A DNA stretch of 64,000 nt from Brevibacillus reuszeri (GCF_002897295.1 NZ_BEXF01000002.1:372001-436000); one strand, 5' to 3'; numbered from the stretch's first letter, positions 52,197 to 61,499 are shown. Numbers and translations are program-made. Notes: a model not told the origin generated them from the sequence alone.

Positions 52197-52865
52197 TCAT
52201 TTTCTTCGGCGATACAGGTCCATCGTTTTATAACCTTCAGCCAAAACGGCAATCATCTCTGCTCGACGCTTTGCTCTCGTTCCTTCTTGCACAGCACTGT
52301 ATACATACCGTGCCCAATCCCTTTGATACCCTGGCGTGAGAGATTGGAAAAAGGCGAGCTCTTTCGGCACCTCACGCAAATCATCCTCTATTTTCGGCAC
52401 AAAGGGAATATAGTCAACGACGCATTGACTTGGTTTCGAGGAAGCTTTGGCTGCCTTCTTTTTCTCATTTTTAAAACCGACAACCGTAAATACTTCGTTC
52501 ATGCCGACCATTCGATTAAATTTGATACTGCTTGTCCCCACATAGCCATCCTCGTCAGATCCTACTCCATCAAATAACTCATCCCGATGGATATAAGTCG
52601 GATAGACTTTATTGCCTTTCTTGGGATAAGCAACGTACAGATACCCTCCCTCCAGCAAATAGCTTTGATCGATTACCTTTTTCACAAGCGCCTGCAGAGA
52701 CTCCATGTCCAGTACAAAAGCAAAGATCATGTCATACTGTACGTCTTTCAGTTCATGATCAGCATCTGTAAGCACAGCTAAGCTGTCTTCGCCTACTGGT
52801 GTGTTCAAGACAGCCGTTTTTTGATATTTTTGCAGGTTCAGCTTCTCAACGATAGTTTTAGACAT
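52197..52865 (-). CDS. YdeI/OmpD-associated (OmdA-like) protein
   Basis: 222 residues, cytoplasmic. The C-terminal 50 residues (LAFFQSLTPGYQRDWARYVY, RAKRRAEMIAVLAEGYK) have the OmdA pattern of the YdeI/bacteriocin-protection family. The N-terminal part (LQKYQKTAVLNTPV, YLLEGGYLYVAYPKKGNK) resembles DUF3052-like domains that share the Rossmann-like layout. AAAGGGG before the ATG. It is followed in the same direction after 50 bp by no gene, and preceded by an unrecognised gene; cellular role unknown. Confidence 0.75.
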   Translation of the reverse strand: MSKTIVEKLNLQKYQKTAVLNTPVGEDSLAVLTDADHELKDVQYDMIFAFVLDMESLQALVKKVIDQSYLLEGGYLYVAYPKKGNKVYPTYIHRDELFDGVGSDEDGYVGTSSIKFNRMVGMNEVFTVVGFKNEKKKAAKASSKPSQCVVDYIPFVPKIEDDLREVPKELAFFQSLTPGYQRDWARYVYSAVQEGTRAKRRAEMIAVLAEGYKTMDLYRRRK

Positions 52866-52915
52866 GTTGGTTCTTCCCCTTTTTACGCGAAAATGAAGGC
52901 TTTCCTTAAAGCATC

Positions 52916-53530
52916 CTACTTCGTATTCATAACAAGCTCGTATTTCTTAAAGACCCACGAGTTCATCATGTCTTTCGCAGCGTCTTTGCTAATACGAACG
53001 GGTTGTTTTTGCTCTTGCAGGGCATCTGCTACATGTGACGAAAAACGAAGCGGCTTTGTGATCTTTTTGGTATAGCTCGCGACCTCATCAAAAAATACAT
53101 ACGTTAACGGCTGATGCTCCCGAATATCTTCATAAATATAATACTGCCCTTTTTCATCTTCTAAATCAATTTGGAAACCTTTGGGGAGAGAAAGCATGAT
53201 ATACGGCAATTCATCTTCTGCCCATTGTCCGAGATGTGGAAAGCTGATACTTTCATTTCTGACAAAAAACCCAGAACGTTCATCACCAAAAGTTAGAGAA
53301 ATAGAGTATACAAAGAAAGGGTGGTAATCCGGCTTTTCTTGCGATGTAAAATACCGGTAATAAGTTTGGTAGCCCTCATACACCTGATCGTAACCATGCT
53401 GTGTGCTCGCTTGATTAGTAAGACGAAATTGTGCTTGTTTTTGCTCAAAGAGTTTTAACACACTTTTAAATTCTTCTGGTGCTAGGAAAAATTTAAGTTT
53501 ATAGAAGCCGCTGTGATTCAATCTACTCAT
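52916..53530 (-). CDS. Hypothetical protein
   Basis: 204 residues from ATG 53530 (GGTGAG 4-5 bp upstream; a TTG at 53545 has none). I do not recognise it. No signal peptide or membrane helix; aromatic-rich in the middle (YEGYQTYYRYF) with an alternating strand-like composition. It precedes the YdeI-like gene by 50 bp and is probably read with it. Confidence 0.65.
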   Translation of the reverse strand: MSRLNHSGFYKLKFFLAPEEFKSVLKLFEQKQAQFRLTNQASTQHGYDQVYEGYQTYYRYFTSQEKPDYHPFFVYSISLTFGDERSGFFVRNESISFPHLGQWAEDELPYIMLSLPKGFQIDLEDEKGQYYIYEDIREHQPLTYVFFDEVASYTKKITKPLRFSSHVADALQEQKQPVRISKDAAKDMMNSWVFKKYELVMNTK

Positions 53531-53619
53531 TGATCTCACCACCAAAAGTAAACTTTACTACCGTACTACTCACCATTTGTAAAAACGTAATTTCTTGGGT
53601 TTTCATTGCCAAGATCCAC

Positions 53620-55437
53620 TTATTTGATTCTCAAAGCATGCCCGCAACGAGCACAATATCGGCTACTCCTCGGTGATAAGGTACCGCAGCCGCTGCAATG
53701 CAGCTCACCAGTAGTGGTATCTTCCGGATCGGGATGGCGCAGCTGCTCTTGTACATAAGGATTCATATTCGAAAAGGTTTGAATCTCTTCTCTTCTGCCG
53801 ATACGGATCAGGACATATAACAAGATGATATCGATGCAACCGATAACCACCATCATCCCAACCTTTGCCCAACCATTGGCAAAATGGAAATCCCATAGTG
53901 TATGCAAGCCGATAACGATAAGAAACAGGAGGATCGCACTTCCAACCTTGTATACGGCACGTGCGTTGCCAAAGGCTTTCGACTGCTTTGACGCTACACC
54001 GATCCAGAATCCTGCTGCCGCAATTGCCGTCCACGCTCCATGACCAAAAGGCGACAATAAGGCCCTGATCCAGAGAACGGATAACATTCCGACCGAGGAT
54101 GCTTCTTCCATATGCGACCAGCCGTAGATCATGCTCTCTACCGCGGCAAATCCCATGCCTGCTGCTGCTCCGAATACGACTGCATCCATCAGAAATTGTA
54201 CCTTCTTTGTTCGAACAAGCGCGATGCCCACGAGAAGCTTAACACTTTCCTCGATCAATGAAACATAAAGCGGCAATCTAAACTGCGCGAAATCCAAGCT
54301 GCTGCTGTCGATGCCGATTAGCCACATTCGTTCCAAAAGCCACGCTACGGGAGCCGCAAAAATAGCGGAACCCGCGAAAATCAAGCTTAATCGCGACTGT
54401 CGAAAACCCAACAACTGGTGATCTCGAATATAAGTAACGAACGTAGCCGGGCCCACCAGTCCTCCTACAATTAAAACCACGATATTTAGCCAGCTATTGT
54501 TCAGGAACAAAGCAAGCAGGGACAGTGCAATGAATCCTCCTCCAAGCCAAAGAAGTACGTCAATCCAGTGCTCCCTGGCTTTCGCCAGGCTGGAATTGCG
54601 TACCTCAGAAACAGGGGCCCCAAAATCATATTTAACTTTGGAAATCAGGTGTGGAGTCCGGATACGGAGAATCTCCATAAACTGCTTCTGTATTGGGACG
54701 TAGTATCTCAGCACAAACAGAAATTCGCTTTTCCCCATCACCAATAATTCACTGTCCTCCGTTGCCGTAATTGTGACCTCTGAAGGAGTATCGGTTAATA
54801 GCACTGCTTCCCCGAAAAAATCGCCTTCGAGTAGAGCCGTCTTTTTTCTTCTCCCGCAGGCTTCCAATCTGCCCTTGCTGACCATGTAAAATTGATCGGC
54901 AAGTGCTCCCGCTGCCACAATGATTTCACCTTTCGCAACTTTTCGGACTGACGTTACTTCCGCCAGACCGCGAAGCTCCGAGTCCGGAATGACCGACCAG
55001 ATCGTAGCGTTGCGAAGCTTCCGATGGATCATGCGAATGCGAACAGTTTGCAGCATGCTCTCATGGAACAGTGGGCTGCTTTCAGCAAATGACTCGAATA
55101 ACTGACGATCCAAGCACAAAGCCGAAACGTCGCCAATGGCTGTTACCCGAGCTGTCCTGCGCTCGTTTTGCAGCAACCCGATTTCACCAACCAACGCCCC
55201 CGGTCCGAGCTCTGCCAGCAGCATCGAGTTCCCGACCAAATTGCGCGATGAGACCTGTACGTTACCAGTACGAATAAAATAACATTCCGTACCAATTTCT
55301 CCTTCAACAAGGAGCGATTGACCATCTATAAAATCTATGGATCGAATAGAACTGGCCGCAATCCGCAGCTCATCCTCGGGGATACCACGCAACAGAGGGT
55401 GATCATGCAAGAAAGAAAAAACGTCTGCAGAGGACAT
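53620..55437 (-). CDS. Tandem cNMP-binding / PrsW protease / zinc-ribbon fusion
   Basis: 605 residues. Cyclic-nucleotide-binding domain 1 (about 9-135) keeps the phosphate cassette GEIGLLQNERRTARV with Arg at 93/94/97; domain 2 (about 146-260) has FFGEAVLLTDTPSEV, with the arginine position lost. About nine membrane helices follow (292-545). They contain the PrsW protease motifs: EE at 396-397 in LIEESVKLL, Glu434 in AAVES, His466 in FGHGAW and His512 in LHTLWD. A cytoplasmic zinc ribbon with C581, C584, C595, C598 ends the protein. PrsW enzymes cut single-span proteins such as RsiW inside the membrane. The coiled-coil gene 14 bp upstream is its likely partner. Regulation of the protease by a small nucleotide is inference. 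Confidence 0.85.
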   Translation of the reverse strand: MSSADVFSFLHDHPLLRGIPEDELRIAASSIRSIDFIDGQSLLVEGEIGTECYFIRTGNVQVSSRNLVGNSMLLAELGPGALVGEIGLLQNERRTARVTAIGDVSALCLDRQLFESFAESSPLFHESMLQTVRIRMIHRKLRNATIWSVIPDSELRGLAEVTSVRKVAKGEIIVAAGALADQFYMVSKGRLEACGRRKKTALLEGDFFGEAVLLTDTPSEVTITATEDSELLVMGKSEFLFVLRYYVPIQKQFMEILRIRTPHLISKVKYDFGAPVSEVRNSSLAKAREHWIDVLLWLGGGFIALSLLALFLNNSWLNIVVLIVGGLVGPATFVTYIRDHQLLGFRQSRLSLIFAGSAIFAAPVAWLLERMWLIGIDSSSLDFAQFRLPLYVSLIEESVKLLVGIALVRTKKVQFLMDAVVFGAAAGMGFAAVESMIYGWSHMEEASSVGMLSVLWIRALLSPFGHGAWTAIAAAGFWIGVASKQSKAFGNARAVYKVGSAILLFLIVIGLHTLWDFHFANGWAKVGMMVVIGCIDIILLYVLIRIGRREEIQTFSNMNPYVQEQLRHPDPEDTTTGELHCSGCGTLSPRSSRYCARCGHALRIK

Positions 55438-55451
55438 CTACTCAACTTCCC

Positions 55452-56090
55452 TTATCTCATATTACCAATAATGCTGTTTCTGGAATCCTGCATCTTCTTG
55501 ATGAAGTCTGTCATAGTGTCGAATGCTTCGTTTCGTTTATTACTCAAACTTTGCAAGCGAAGCATATCCATCTGTTGTGAATTCGATTGAGCGTCGATTT
55601 GACTTTTTAATTGCGATCTTAATGCATCAAGCTCGTCTTTATTTTCCGGCAGCTTTGTGTTAAGCCCGACTTCTTCCATTGCTTTTCTCAAGACTTCTTT
55701 CTGATCGTCCTTTATACCTTGATCTGTTTTTGCATCAGCTTGTAAGTCTGCCTGTAAGTCACTCAGCTTGGACTGAGCATCATTTAATTTAGTTAACTGA
55801 TCGTTTCTATCCTGTACTGCTTTGATTTGATCCCGTAACTGCTGTTCCATCTGTTTTGCTCGTTCCGATTGAACAGCCATAATAGCCGTTTCAAGATCCA
55901 CGCCACTCACGCTAATTGTCTCTACTCCGCCCTGATTGCCAGATACTCCGATTGAATTCTGCGTTGCACCTTTGCCTAGTGCGTTATTAACCGTATGGTA
56001 GAACGAATCGTTATACATGAGGGCCGAACCGAAAAGTACACCTACAATAAAAACACCGCCAACAGATACGATCTTTTTCTTCATGCTCAT
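55452..56090 (-). CDS. Single-span membrane protein with extracytoplasmic coiled coil
   Basis: About 212 residues from ATG 56090 (ATG 56084 is also possible; GGCGG lies near). One membrane helix at about 6-25, N-terminus inside, then a Gly/Ser-rich stretch and long coiled-coil helices (SERAKQMEQQLRDQIKAVQD, LSDLQADLQADAK, QLKSQIDAQSNSQQMDML) ending in a basic tail. I do not recognise the family. The gene stops 14 bp before the cNMP-PrsW fusion gene, so the two form one operon. A type-II anchored protein with a substantial outer part is the kind of substrate PrsW-like proteases cut. Confidence 0.75.
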   Translation of the reverse strand: MSMKKKIVSVGGVFIVGVLFGSALMYNDSFYHTVNNALGKGATQNSIGVSGNQGGVETISVSGVDLETAIMAVQSERAKQMEQQLRDQIKAVQDRNDQLTKLNDAQSKLSDLQADLQADAKTDQGIKDDQKEVLRKAMEEVGLNTKLPENKDELDALRSQLKSQIDAQSNSQQMDMLRLQSLSNKRNEAFDTMTDFIKKMQDSRNSIIGNMR

Positions 56091-56243
56091 TCGCCGCCAA
56101 CTTCCTCTCATCCTGCTTTTTAGCAGTAAGCTTTTTCTATACATAGTTTATTATTTCGGCGGCTTTATTTCTGTAACTTGAATTACATCTTGTAAAAATT
56201 ATAAATAAAAGGGGAGATTGCGTCTCAACTTAGCCTATATTAC

Positions 56244-56495
56244 TTATTTTCTGGTAATTTCCCAGTGCAGGTCGGCGGATGTATCCGTCAATAATTGCAG
56301 GAGTGCAAATTCAACTAGCTCTATGCTTACGATGTACTGCTGGGGAAATTCACAGGCTTGTCCCCCTACGGTAAGCTCAACCATTTCCTCCTCTTCTTCC
56401 TCCGTTGAACTGAGAAGGTTATGAATCGCAGTGTTTGACTCAACAGTAACGATGAACTCCTGACTGCCTCCGCCGATCATGATCATGTTATCCAT
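56244..56495 (-). CDS. Small hypothetical acidic protein
   Basis: 83 residues with a run of acidic residues (STEEEEEEMVE) and a hydrophobic C-terminal half. No membrane helix. Shine-Dalgarno is weak. I do not recognise it; it may be a small regulatory or immunity-like protein. Length and codon pattern make it a plausible gene, but certainty is limited. Confidence 0.45.
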   Translation of the reverse strand: MDNMIMIGGGSQEFIVTVESNTAIHNLLSSTEEEEEEMVELTVGGQACEFPQQYIVSIELVEFALLQLLTDTSADLHWEITRK

Positions 56496-56650
56496 ACGCT
56501 GAATACTGATCTGGCTTCATGTGAAGCCGTCCCTTCAGTCTTGAGCACGTAAATCGTCATCGATCCATACATTTTGACTCTACCTATTATTTTGGCTACA
56601 ATTCTATTAATACCGTTCACTTCGTATCTACAGAAAGGAGTAGTCCATCC

Positions 56651-56716
56651 ATGAAGAAAAAGTCTCTACGCTGTCTATCTTTTGGATATGGCTACTCTAC
56701 TGCTGTTTTTTTCTAG
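56651..56716 (+). CDS. Tiny open frame, possibly frameshifted small membrane protein
   Basis: 21 codons (starting MKKKSLR) with a strong site AGAAAGGAG about 10 bp before the ATG. In another frame from about 56662 the DNA encodes a hydrophobic segment (SIFWIWLLYCCFFLGFIF) and a short tail to about 56778. The two frames together look like one small membrane protein with a frameshift near 56665-56690, or like a leader peptide. Gap 56496-56796 holds nothing else. Confidence 0.3.
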   Translation: MKKKSLRCLSFGYGYSTAVFF

Positions 56717-56796
56717 GATTCATTTTTACGGGAGAAGTCTGTCCAAAAATGAATAGGAAAGATGGCAGAAAACTTTAGATTGCGAGGTAATGTAAA

Positions 56797-57195
56797 ATGG
56801 AAAATGCAAAAATCATTAGGAAGAACCCAGCAGGTATGCATAGCCCAGTAGGTAACTACACGCATATTACAAAAATTCCACGAAATGCAGAGCTGTATGT
56901 GACTTCTGGTCAAATCGGGGCAGATCAGAATGGTAAGTTACCCGATAGTATGAACGAACAAATCGAGAATACTTTTAACAATATTCAAACCGTATTACAC
57001 TCAGAGGAATTAACAGCAGAACATATTATCAAAGTAAACATATGGGCTACCGAAAAAATCGATTGGGATTATCTTTATGCAAAATGGGCGGAATTGTTCG
57101 GGAGTGATTATCCGGCAATGACAATTGGTTATCTTTCCGAATTAGGATTACCAGAAATAAAAATAGAAATTGAAATATGGGCAGCTAGAGTCTAA
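56797..57195 (+). CDS. RidA family protein (YjgF/YER057c/UK114)
   Basis: 132 residues, full length for the family. The core ELYVTSGQIGADQNGKLP, QIENTFNNIQTVLHSEE and the final LGLPEIKIEIEIWAARV carry the trimer-interface and ligand-pocket pattern of RidA-like enamine/imine deaminases. The position of the catalytic arginine of true RidA is not occupied as expected, so a YjgF-subfamily role other than 2-aminoacrylate removal is possible. GAGG about 9 bp before the ATG. Confidence 0.9.
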   Translation: MENAKIIRKNPAGMHSPVGNYTHITKIPRNAELYVTSGQIGADQNGKLPDSMNEQIENTFNNIQTVLHSEELTAEHIIKVNIWATEKIDWDYLYAKWAELFGSDYPAMTIGYLSELGLPEIKIEIEIWAARV

Positions 57196-57214
57196 AACTA
57201 GTTGCACAACATCT

Positions 57215-57253
57215 AACCCACGTAAAAGCTATGATGCTTACGTGGGTTTTTTG
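57215..57253 (+). terminator. Terminator of the RidA-family gene
   Basis: Stem AACCCACGTAA / TTACGTGGGTT with a 12-nt loop followed by TTTTT. Confidence 0.9.
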
Positions 57254-57371
57254 CTGATTTTTTGAACTAGCTACATTCCGCTCACCAAGTTCCGGGCATT
57301 CTTTGTTTCCGAAACTATATAGCCAATATGATCGTAAGACAATTCAATACTTATTTTAGAGGTGAAACGAA

Positions 57372-58430
57372 ATGTACTGGGTGCTTGGAATTATGAATCA
57401 TACACTAAGTAATCCAAAGTTCATTCAAGAAAGCGATATCGCCCGATTTCATATGTGGATGGAAACAAGAGGCTGGAGATTTTCCGACTACTCATTAGAT
57501 CCTATGAGTATAGACTATTCTGTTAGGCATGTAGATGGGCGTGATAAGTTATTAAGTTGGGACACAGATATTTCGGATTGGGAACGGACCGTAAACATGC
57601 CACATCACTTATTGCAAATGTATGCAGGTCTTGGGGTTGTATCAAATAACACTCCTTTACCCTTATGTGAGACTTGTGGTCATCATCAAGAATGTTGGCA
57701 GGGTAACGAGTATAGAAAACCATTAGATCAAGGCAACATACACTGGTCTCATGTCTCCCTTCCTTGGATTGGAACAAAGTATAATACTTTCCGCATAGCT
57801 GTTATTGGAATTAACCCTTACGAGGCTGGTGGTCTTGAATTTTATCCAAAATTGATCCCTCAAGCTAGGGAAGAGATGGCTAAGGGAAAAATTAAGGTTA
57901 CCTTCAACCATCCAGGGTATGCAGGTACTGTATTGTGGCATCGAATCGGACTATATGCTTCTCAAACAATCTTAAATTTTGTAAATGATGATGACCCACT
58001 GACCTTCCCAGATTTATCTCACGTTGATGCCTATGATTGGATTGCTTTTACCAATCATGTGAAGTGTTCGCCAATTGGAGATCGGAGTCAGCCATCACAA
58101 GCTATGTGGGAAAACTGTCATTCTATTCTTAAGAAAGAATTAGGGATACTGGCCCCTAAAATCATGATTGTATTAGGAACCGGGGATAACTTTCATTACC
58201 TCAATAAAAATGTACTAGACGAAACTCCTTCATTGCTTGATGAAACAAAATCTGTTCGTCTGTATGTAGGTAAGCTACATAGCAGAACGATTGGTATAAT
58301 AAACGTTCCTCACCCTGCTGCTCCAGGACGTGGTGCATCCCATCAGATTAGCAGAGACTTAGAGATGCTTCTGTTTAAACATGCGGCTAAGCTACAGTAC
58401 ATGCTTCATTTACCTAGACCTAGATTATAA
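57372..58430 (+). CDS. Uracil-DNA glycosylase-like protein with Cys cluster
   Basis: 352 residues. Residues about 140-330 follow the UDG fold: motif A region RIAVIGINPYEAGG (146-154), a middle TNHVKCSPIGDRSQPS and IMIVLGTGDN, and motif B region NVPHPAAPGRG (312-321). The N-terminal 90 residues are unknown. Cysteines at C99, C102, C108 and C232 could hold an iron-sulphur cluster as in family 4 UDGs. The likely job is uracil or other base excision, but the catalytic Asp/Glu cannot be assigned with confidence. GAGGTG about 7 bp before the ATG. Stands alone. Confidence 0.65.
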   Translation: MYWVLGIMNHTLSNPKFIQESDIARFHMWMETRGWRFSDYSLDPMSIDYSVRHVDGRDKLLSWDTDISDWERTVNMPHHLLQMYAGLGVVSNNTPLPLCETCGHHQECWQGNEYRKPLDQGNIHWSHVSLPWIGTKYNTFRIAVIGINPYEAGGLEFYPKLIPQAREEMAKGKIKVTFNHPGYAGTVLWHRIGLYASQTILNFVNDDDPLTFPDLSHVDAYDWIAFTNHVKCSPIGDRSQPSQAMWENCHSILKKELGILAPKIMIVLGTGDNFHYLNKNVLDETPSLLDETKSVRLYVGKLHSRTIGIINVPHPAAPGRGASHQISRDLEMLLFKHAAKLQYMLHLPRPRL

Positions 58431-58465
58431 TCACTTTGAGAAGCCTTTCTATTCTGTAGTGCCAG

Positions 58466-58500
58466 TAAAAAAAGCGCAACCCTATTAAGGCTGCGCTTAA
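58466..58500 (-). terminator. Terminator of codBA
   Basis: Minus-strand stem AAGCGCA / TGCGCTT with an inner GCCTTAATAGGG pairing, followed by TTTTT. Confidence 0.8.
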
Positions 58501-58507
58501 TTGTTTT

Positions 58508-59776
58508 CTACCTATTAAAATTAACGTTCTCTTCCGTCTGATCAAAAGTGATTGTTGTTTGACTTGGTTTTGTTTTGGCAATTTGCTTTCCATTTCTAAA
58601 GGAATGCGTAACGACTGCTTGCTTACGAATGGCTTCATATTCATTTTCTGCAGACAAGACAATGAAATTAGCTGGTTTGCCTTCCTCAATTCCGTAAGCC
58701 TCTTCAATGTGCAATGTTTTGGCACTGTTTTTCGTGATTAAATCAATGGAATTGACAATTTGCTCATAGCCCATTAATTGGGAGGCATGGATGCCCATAT
58801 GCAAGACTTGAAGCATATTTCCTGTTCCCAGCGGATACCATGGGTCAAAAATATCGTCGTGGCCAAAGCAGACATTTAGCCCAGCTTCCTGCAGCTCTTT
58901 TACCCGTGTCAGACCTCTTCTTTTTGGGTACGTATCAAATCGCCCTTGAAGGTGAATATTCACTAGTGGGTTCGATACAAAATTAATGGAAGAAAGCTTT
59001 AACAGACGGAATAATTTATACGTATAGGCATCATTGTAAGAGCCCATTGCCGTTGTATGACTCGCTGTTGTACGCGTACCGATTCCACGTTCGTATGCCT
59101 CTTTTGCGACAACCTCAACAAAGCGTGATTGTTCATCATCGATTTCATCGCAATGAATGTCAACTAATCGGTCATACTTTTCAGCGAGGTCAAAAACTGT
59201 TTTTAATGAATCCACACCATATTCTCTCGTAAATTCAAAATGAGGGATACCACCGACTACATCTGCGCCCATTTTCAATGATTCCTCAAGCAACTCAACC
59301 CCATTCGGATAGGAAAGGATACCCTCTTGCGGAAACGCAACAAGCTGAATATCTACGAAGGATGCCAATTCTTCCTTTACTTCCAGCATCGCTTGCAGGG
59401 CTGTGAGCTCTGGATCAGTTACATCTACATGTGTACGGACGTGCTGAATCCCTTGAGCAATTTGCCATTTTAGCGCTGTTTTCGCTCTTGTTTTCACATC
59501 GTCCCTTGTCAAAGTTTCTTTTCGCTGCGACCATCTTTGAATCCCTTCGAACAAGGTCCCACTGATATTCCACTCCGGTTCACCCGCTGTTAACGTTGTA
59601 TCCAAATGGATATGCGGCTCAATGAACGGTGGAAGAACCAGAGAACCATTCACATCTATTATTTCTTTGCCTTCAATATCTCCAAGTTCCTGCGTCACTT
59701 TATGGAACTTGCCGTCTTCTAGTAGTAGGTGCCAAAGCCCCTCTTTCCCTCTCAGCTTTGCATTTTTAATTATCAT
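58508..59776 (-). CDS. codA: Cytosine deaminase (CodA-like amidohydrolase)
   Basis: 422 residues. Metal-binding H55-x-H57 in PHIHLD, then [13 protein letters not shown], a substrate helix [25 protein letters not shown] and [13 protein letters not shown], the usual CodA/amidohydrolase order. It deaminates cytosine to uracil, giving UMP through Upp. It overlaps codB by 11 bp, and both come from a PyrR-type leader. The chain is some 5 residues shorter than E. coli CodA. Confidence 0.92.
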   Translation of the reverse strand: MIIKNAKLRGKEGLWHLLLEDGKFHKVTQELGDIEGKEIIDVNGSLVLPPFIEPHIHLDTTLTAGEPEWNISGTLFEGIQRWSQRKETLTRDDVKTRAKTALKWQIAQGIQHVRTHVDVTDPELTALQAMLEVKEELASFVDIQLVAFPQEGILSYPNGVELLEESLKMGADVVGGIPHFEFTREYGVDSLKTVFDLAEKYDRLVDIHCDEIDDEQSRFVEVVAKEAYERGIGTRTTASHTTAMGSYNDAYTYKLFRLLKLSSINFVSNPLVNIHLQGRFDTYPKRRGLTRVKELQEAGLNVCFGHDDIFDPWYPLGTGNMLQVLHMGIHASQLMGYEQIVNSIDLITKNSAKTLHIEEAYGIEEGKPANFIVLSAENEYEAIRKQAVVTHSFRNGKQIAKTKPSQTTITFDQTEENVNFNR

Positions 59777-61040
59777 TGATTACACCGCCACTTTCATTTA
59801 TTTTACTCATCGATGATTTTTCCTGAGGCAGACATTTCATCACAACGACATAAATAATGGCAGACCCTAATAATCCATTGATTGGAGGAATGCCTGGTGC
59901 AAATTTTGCAATGACAACTCCACATACCCATGCGAGAATCGCAACCCAATTCACTGCTTTAAAAGTCATCGTCTCAAATGGTTGGTATTTTCCACGCTTT
60001 AAAATAAAGTAATCTGCGAGTACAATCGCTCCAATCGATGGCAGCGTGGAGCCTAGGATCGTCAAAAAGCCAACAAAGTTATTATAAAGCCACATAGCTG
60101 CGATTGTACCGACAATTCCGTTAAAGACAACCACTTTATGCTTCGATATTTTCGTAATATTGGCGAAGCCTAATCCTGAAGCGTATAACGCACTATCATT
60201 TGTCGTCCAAATATTTAAGCCGAGGACAATGATCGCAGGGATAATGAGACCCTGTAAAAACATGATATCCGAGACATCCGCTTTCCCAAAAGCAATGGCC
60301 CCTACAGCACCAAACAAAAACATCAGTGAGTTTCCAAGAAAGAACGCAATCACAATCGCCGTCACTGCTGAACGTGATGTCTTGGCAAAACGGGCAAAGT
60401 CAGGCGTAAGCGTACCACCACTAATAAAAGAGCCGATACAAATCGTTAATGCTGCTGCAATACCTATTGTCTCAGTTGGTTGATAGGCGAGCAAGCCCTG
60501 AAGCCCCCCCATTGTTCCAGCTGCATCAACCATAGAATAACTCCCGAAAATAGCAATGGCGGGAACTGCGACAAATCCTAATACGGTTAGAGCCTTCATC
60601 CCAAAAATAGCTGACGCTGTCATCATTAATCCTAAAATCGCAATTAATACATACACATTAATCCCAGTGGCTTTTTCTACGGGAACAGCAAACATCGCAA
60701 GTCCGACACCAAACCACCCTACTTGAGTTGTCGCTAATAAAAAGGAAGACAAATACGAGCCTTTTTCACCAAACGCATATTTCGTCAACAAATGGGTAGA
60801 TAACCCCGTTTTTGCTGCAATATAAGCCAATGAACCTGTATATAGACCCAGGATCAGGTTACCTGTTATGACGATCCAAATAAACTGGACAAACGTTAAC
60901 CCGCTTCCTAATGTCCCTCCAGACCACATACTTGCTGAAAAGAAAGTGAAAGACAGCATGACCGCAAGAATCTTCCAAAATCCATTACGACTCGCCTGAG
61001 GCACCGCCTGAAACGAAAATTCCTTATCTACATTTGACAT
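59766..61040 (-). CDS. codB: Cytosine permease (CodB, NCS1 family)
   Basis: 424 residues from ATG 61040, with GGGGGG about 7 bp upstream. Twelve membrane helices; [20 protein letters not shown] and [29 protein letters not shown] at the front and [21 protein letters not shown] in the middle are typical of CodB. Brings cytosine in with a cation. Downstream codA makes it uracil. Expression is under the leader RNA at 61119-61241. Confidence 0.93.
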   Translation of the reverse strand: MSNVDKEFSFQAVPQASRNGFWKILAVMLSFTFFSASMWSGGTLGSGLTFVQFIWIVITGNLILGLYTGSLAYIAAKTGLSTHLLTKYAFGEKGSYLSSFLLATTQVGWFGVGLAMFAVPVEKATGINVYVLIAILGLMMTASAIFGMKALTVLGFVAVPAIAIFGSYSMVDAAGTMGGLQGLLAYQPTETIGIAAALTICIGSFISGGTLTPDFARFAKTSRSAVTAIVIAFFLGNSLMFLFGAVGAIAFGKADVSDIMFLQGLIIPAIIVLGLNIWTTNDSALYASGLGFANITKISKHKVVVFNGIVGTIAAMWLYNNFVGFLTILGSTLPSIGAIVLADYFILKRGKYQPFETMTFKAVNWVAILAWVCGVVIAKFAPGIPPINGLLGSAIIYVVVMKCLPQEKSSMSKINESGGVINDN

Positions 61041-61118
61041 ACCAATTCCCCCCAATAAGTTAGTTGATTAGAAACTGGTACCGAAGAAAGCTTCGATTAC
61101 TTTAGACGATTAGGAAAA

Positions 61119-61157
61119 TAAAAAAGCCTCTTGCCAATACCTGACAAGAAGCTTTTT
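61119..61157 (-). terminator. PyrR attenuator terminator of codBA
   Basis: Minus-strand stem AAAAAGCTTCTTGTC / GCAAGAGGCTTTTT with an 8-nt loop and ending in TTTTTTA. It lies between the PyrR-binding loop and codB, as expected of a pyr attenuator; the antiterminator would be formed by the bases upstream of it. Confidence 0.85.
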
Positions 61158-61219
61158 CAACATAAATGAACGTTGGATATCCCATAGGCTACCCAAGCAA
61201 TGATCATTTTTTCCGCTGT

Positions 61220-61241
61220 CCTTGTCAGCCTCTCTGGACTG
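61220..61241 (-). promoter_or_regulatory. PyrR-binding RNA (anti-antiterminator) upstream of codBA
   Basis: On the minus strand CAGTCCAGAGAGGCTGACAA contains the PyrR loop core TCCAGAGAGGCT with CAG..CTG stem bases. This is the sequence PyrR binds in the Bacillus pyr operon when UMP is high, favouring the terminator. The promoter lies just upstream. It links cytosine salvage to pyrimidine supply. Confidence 0.9.
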
Positions 61242-61271
61242 AATTAAAGGTACCAGTATGTAATTATGGAT

Positions 61272-61300
61272 ATTATTGCATAAAAATGTTGGTCTGTCAT
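61272..61300 (-). promoter_or_regulatory. Promoter of the codBA operon
   Basis: Minus-strand ATGACA (-35, five of six), 17-bp spacer and AATAAT (-10, five of six). It lies about 30 nt upstream of the PyrR-binding loop. Confidence 0.7.
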
Positions 61301-61380
61301 TTGGAAATTTCTTTTTGCGTGGAATTATTTTATTTGGGGTGAAAAATGGTGTTTGAGATGGAGCGAAAAATAACAGATTT

Positions 61381-61432
61381 TCGCCCTTTCTTATGGTATG
61401 GTTCACCGTAACGGATCAAACGGCGAAAATTA
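61381..61432. repeat. Inverted repeat in AT-rich interval
   Basis: TTTTCGCC near 61379-61386 and GGCGAAAA near 61422-61430 pair over 8 bp around a 35-nt centre. Its origin is unclear; it could be the hairpin of a lost gene. Confidence 0.35.
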
Positions 61433-61499
61433 AGAAGGAGCTTGTCGCACCGCAGTAGCTCCAATTCCAAGGCACTAAATATTTTTCGACTATCTCTTA

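Noticed and set aside
61110..61406. 98-codon minus-strand open frame over the codBA leader
   Set aside because: It overlaps the promoter, PyrR-binding loop and terminator and has no ribosome binding site.
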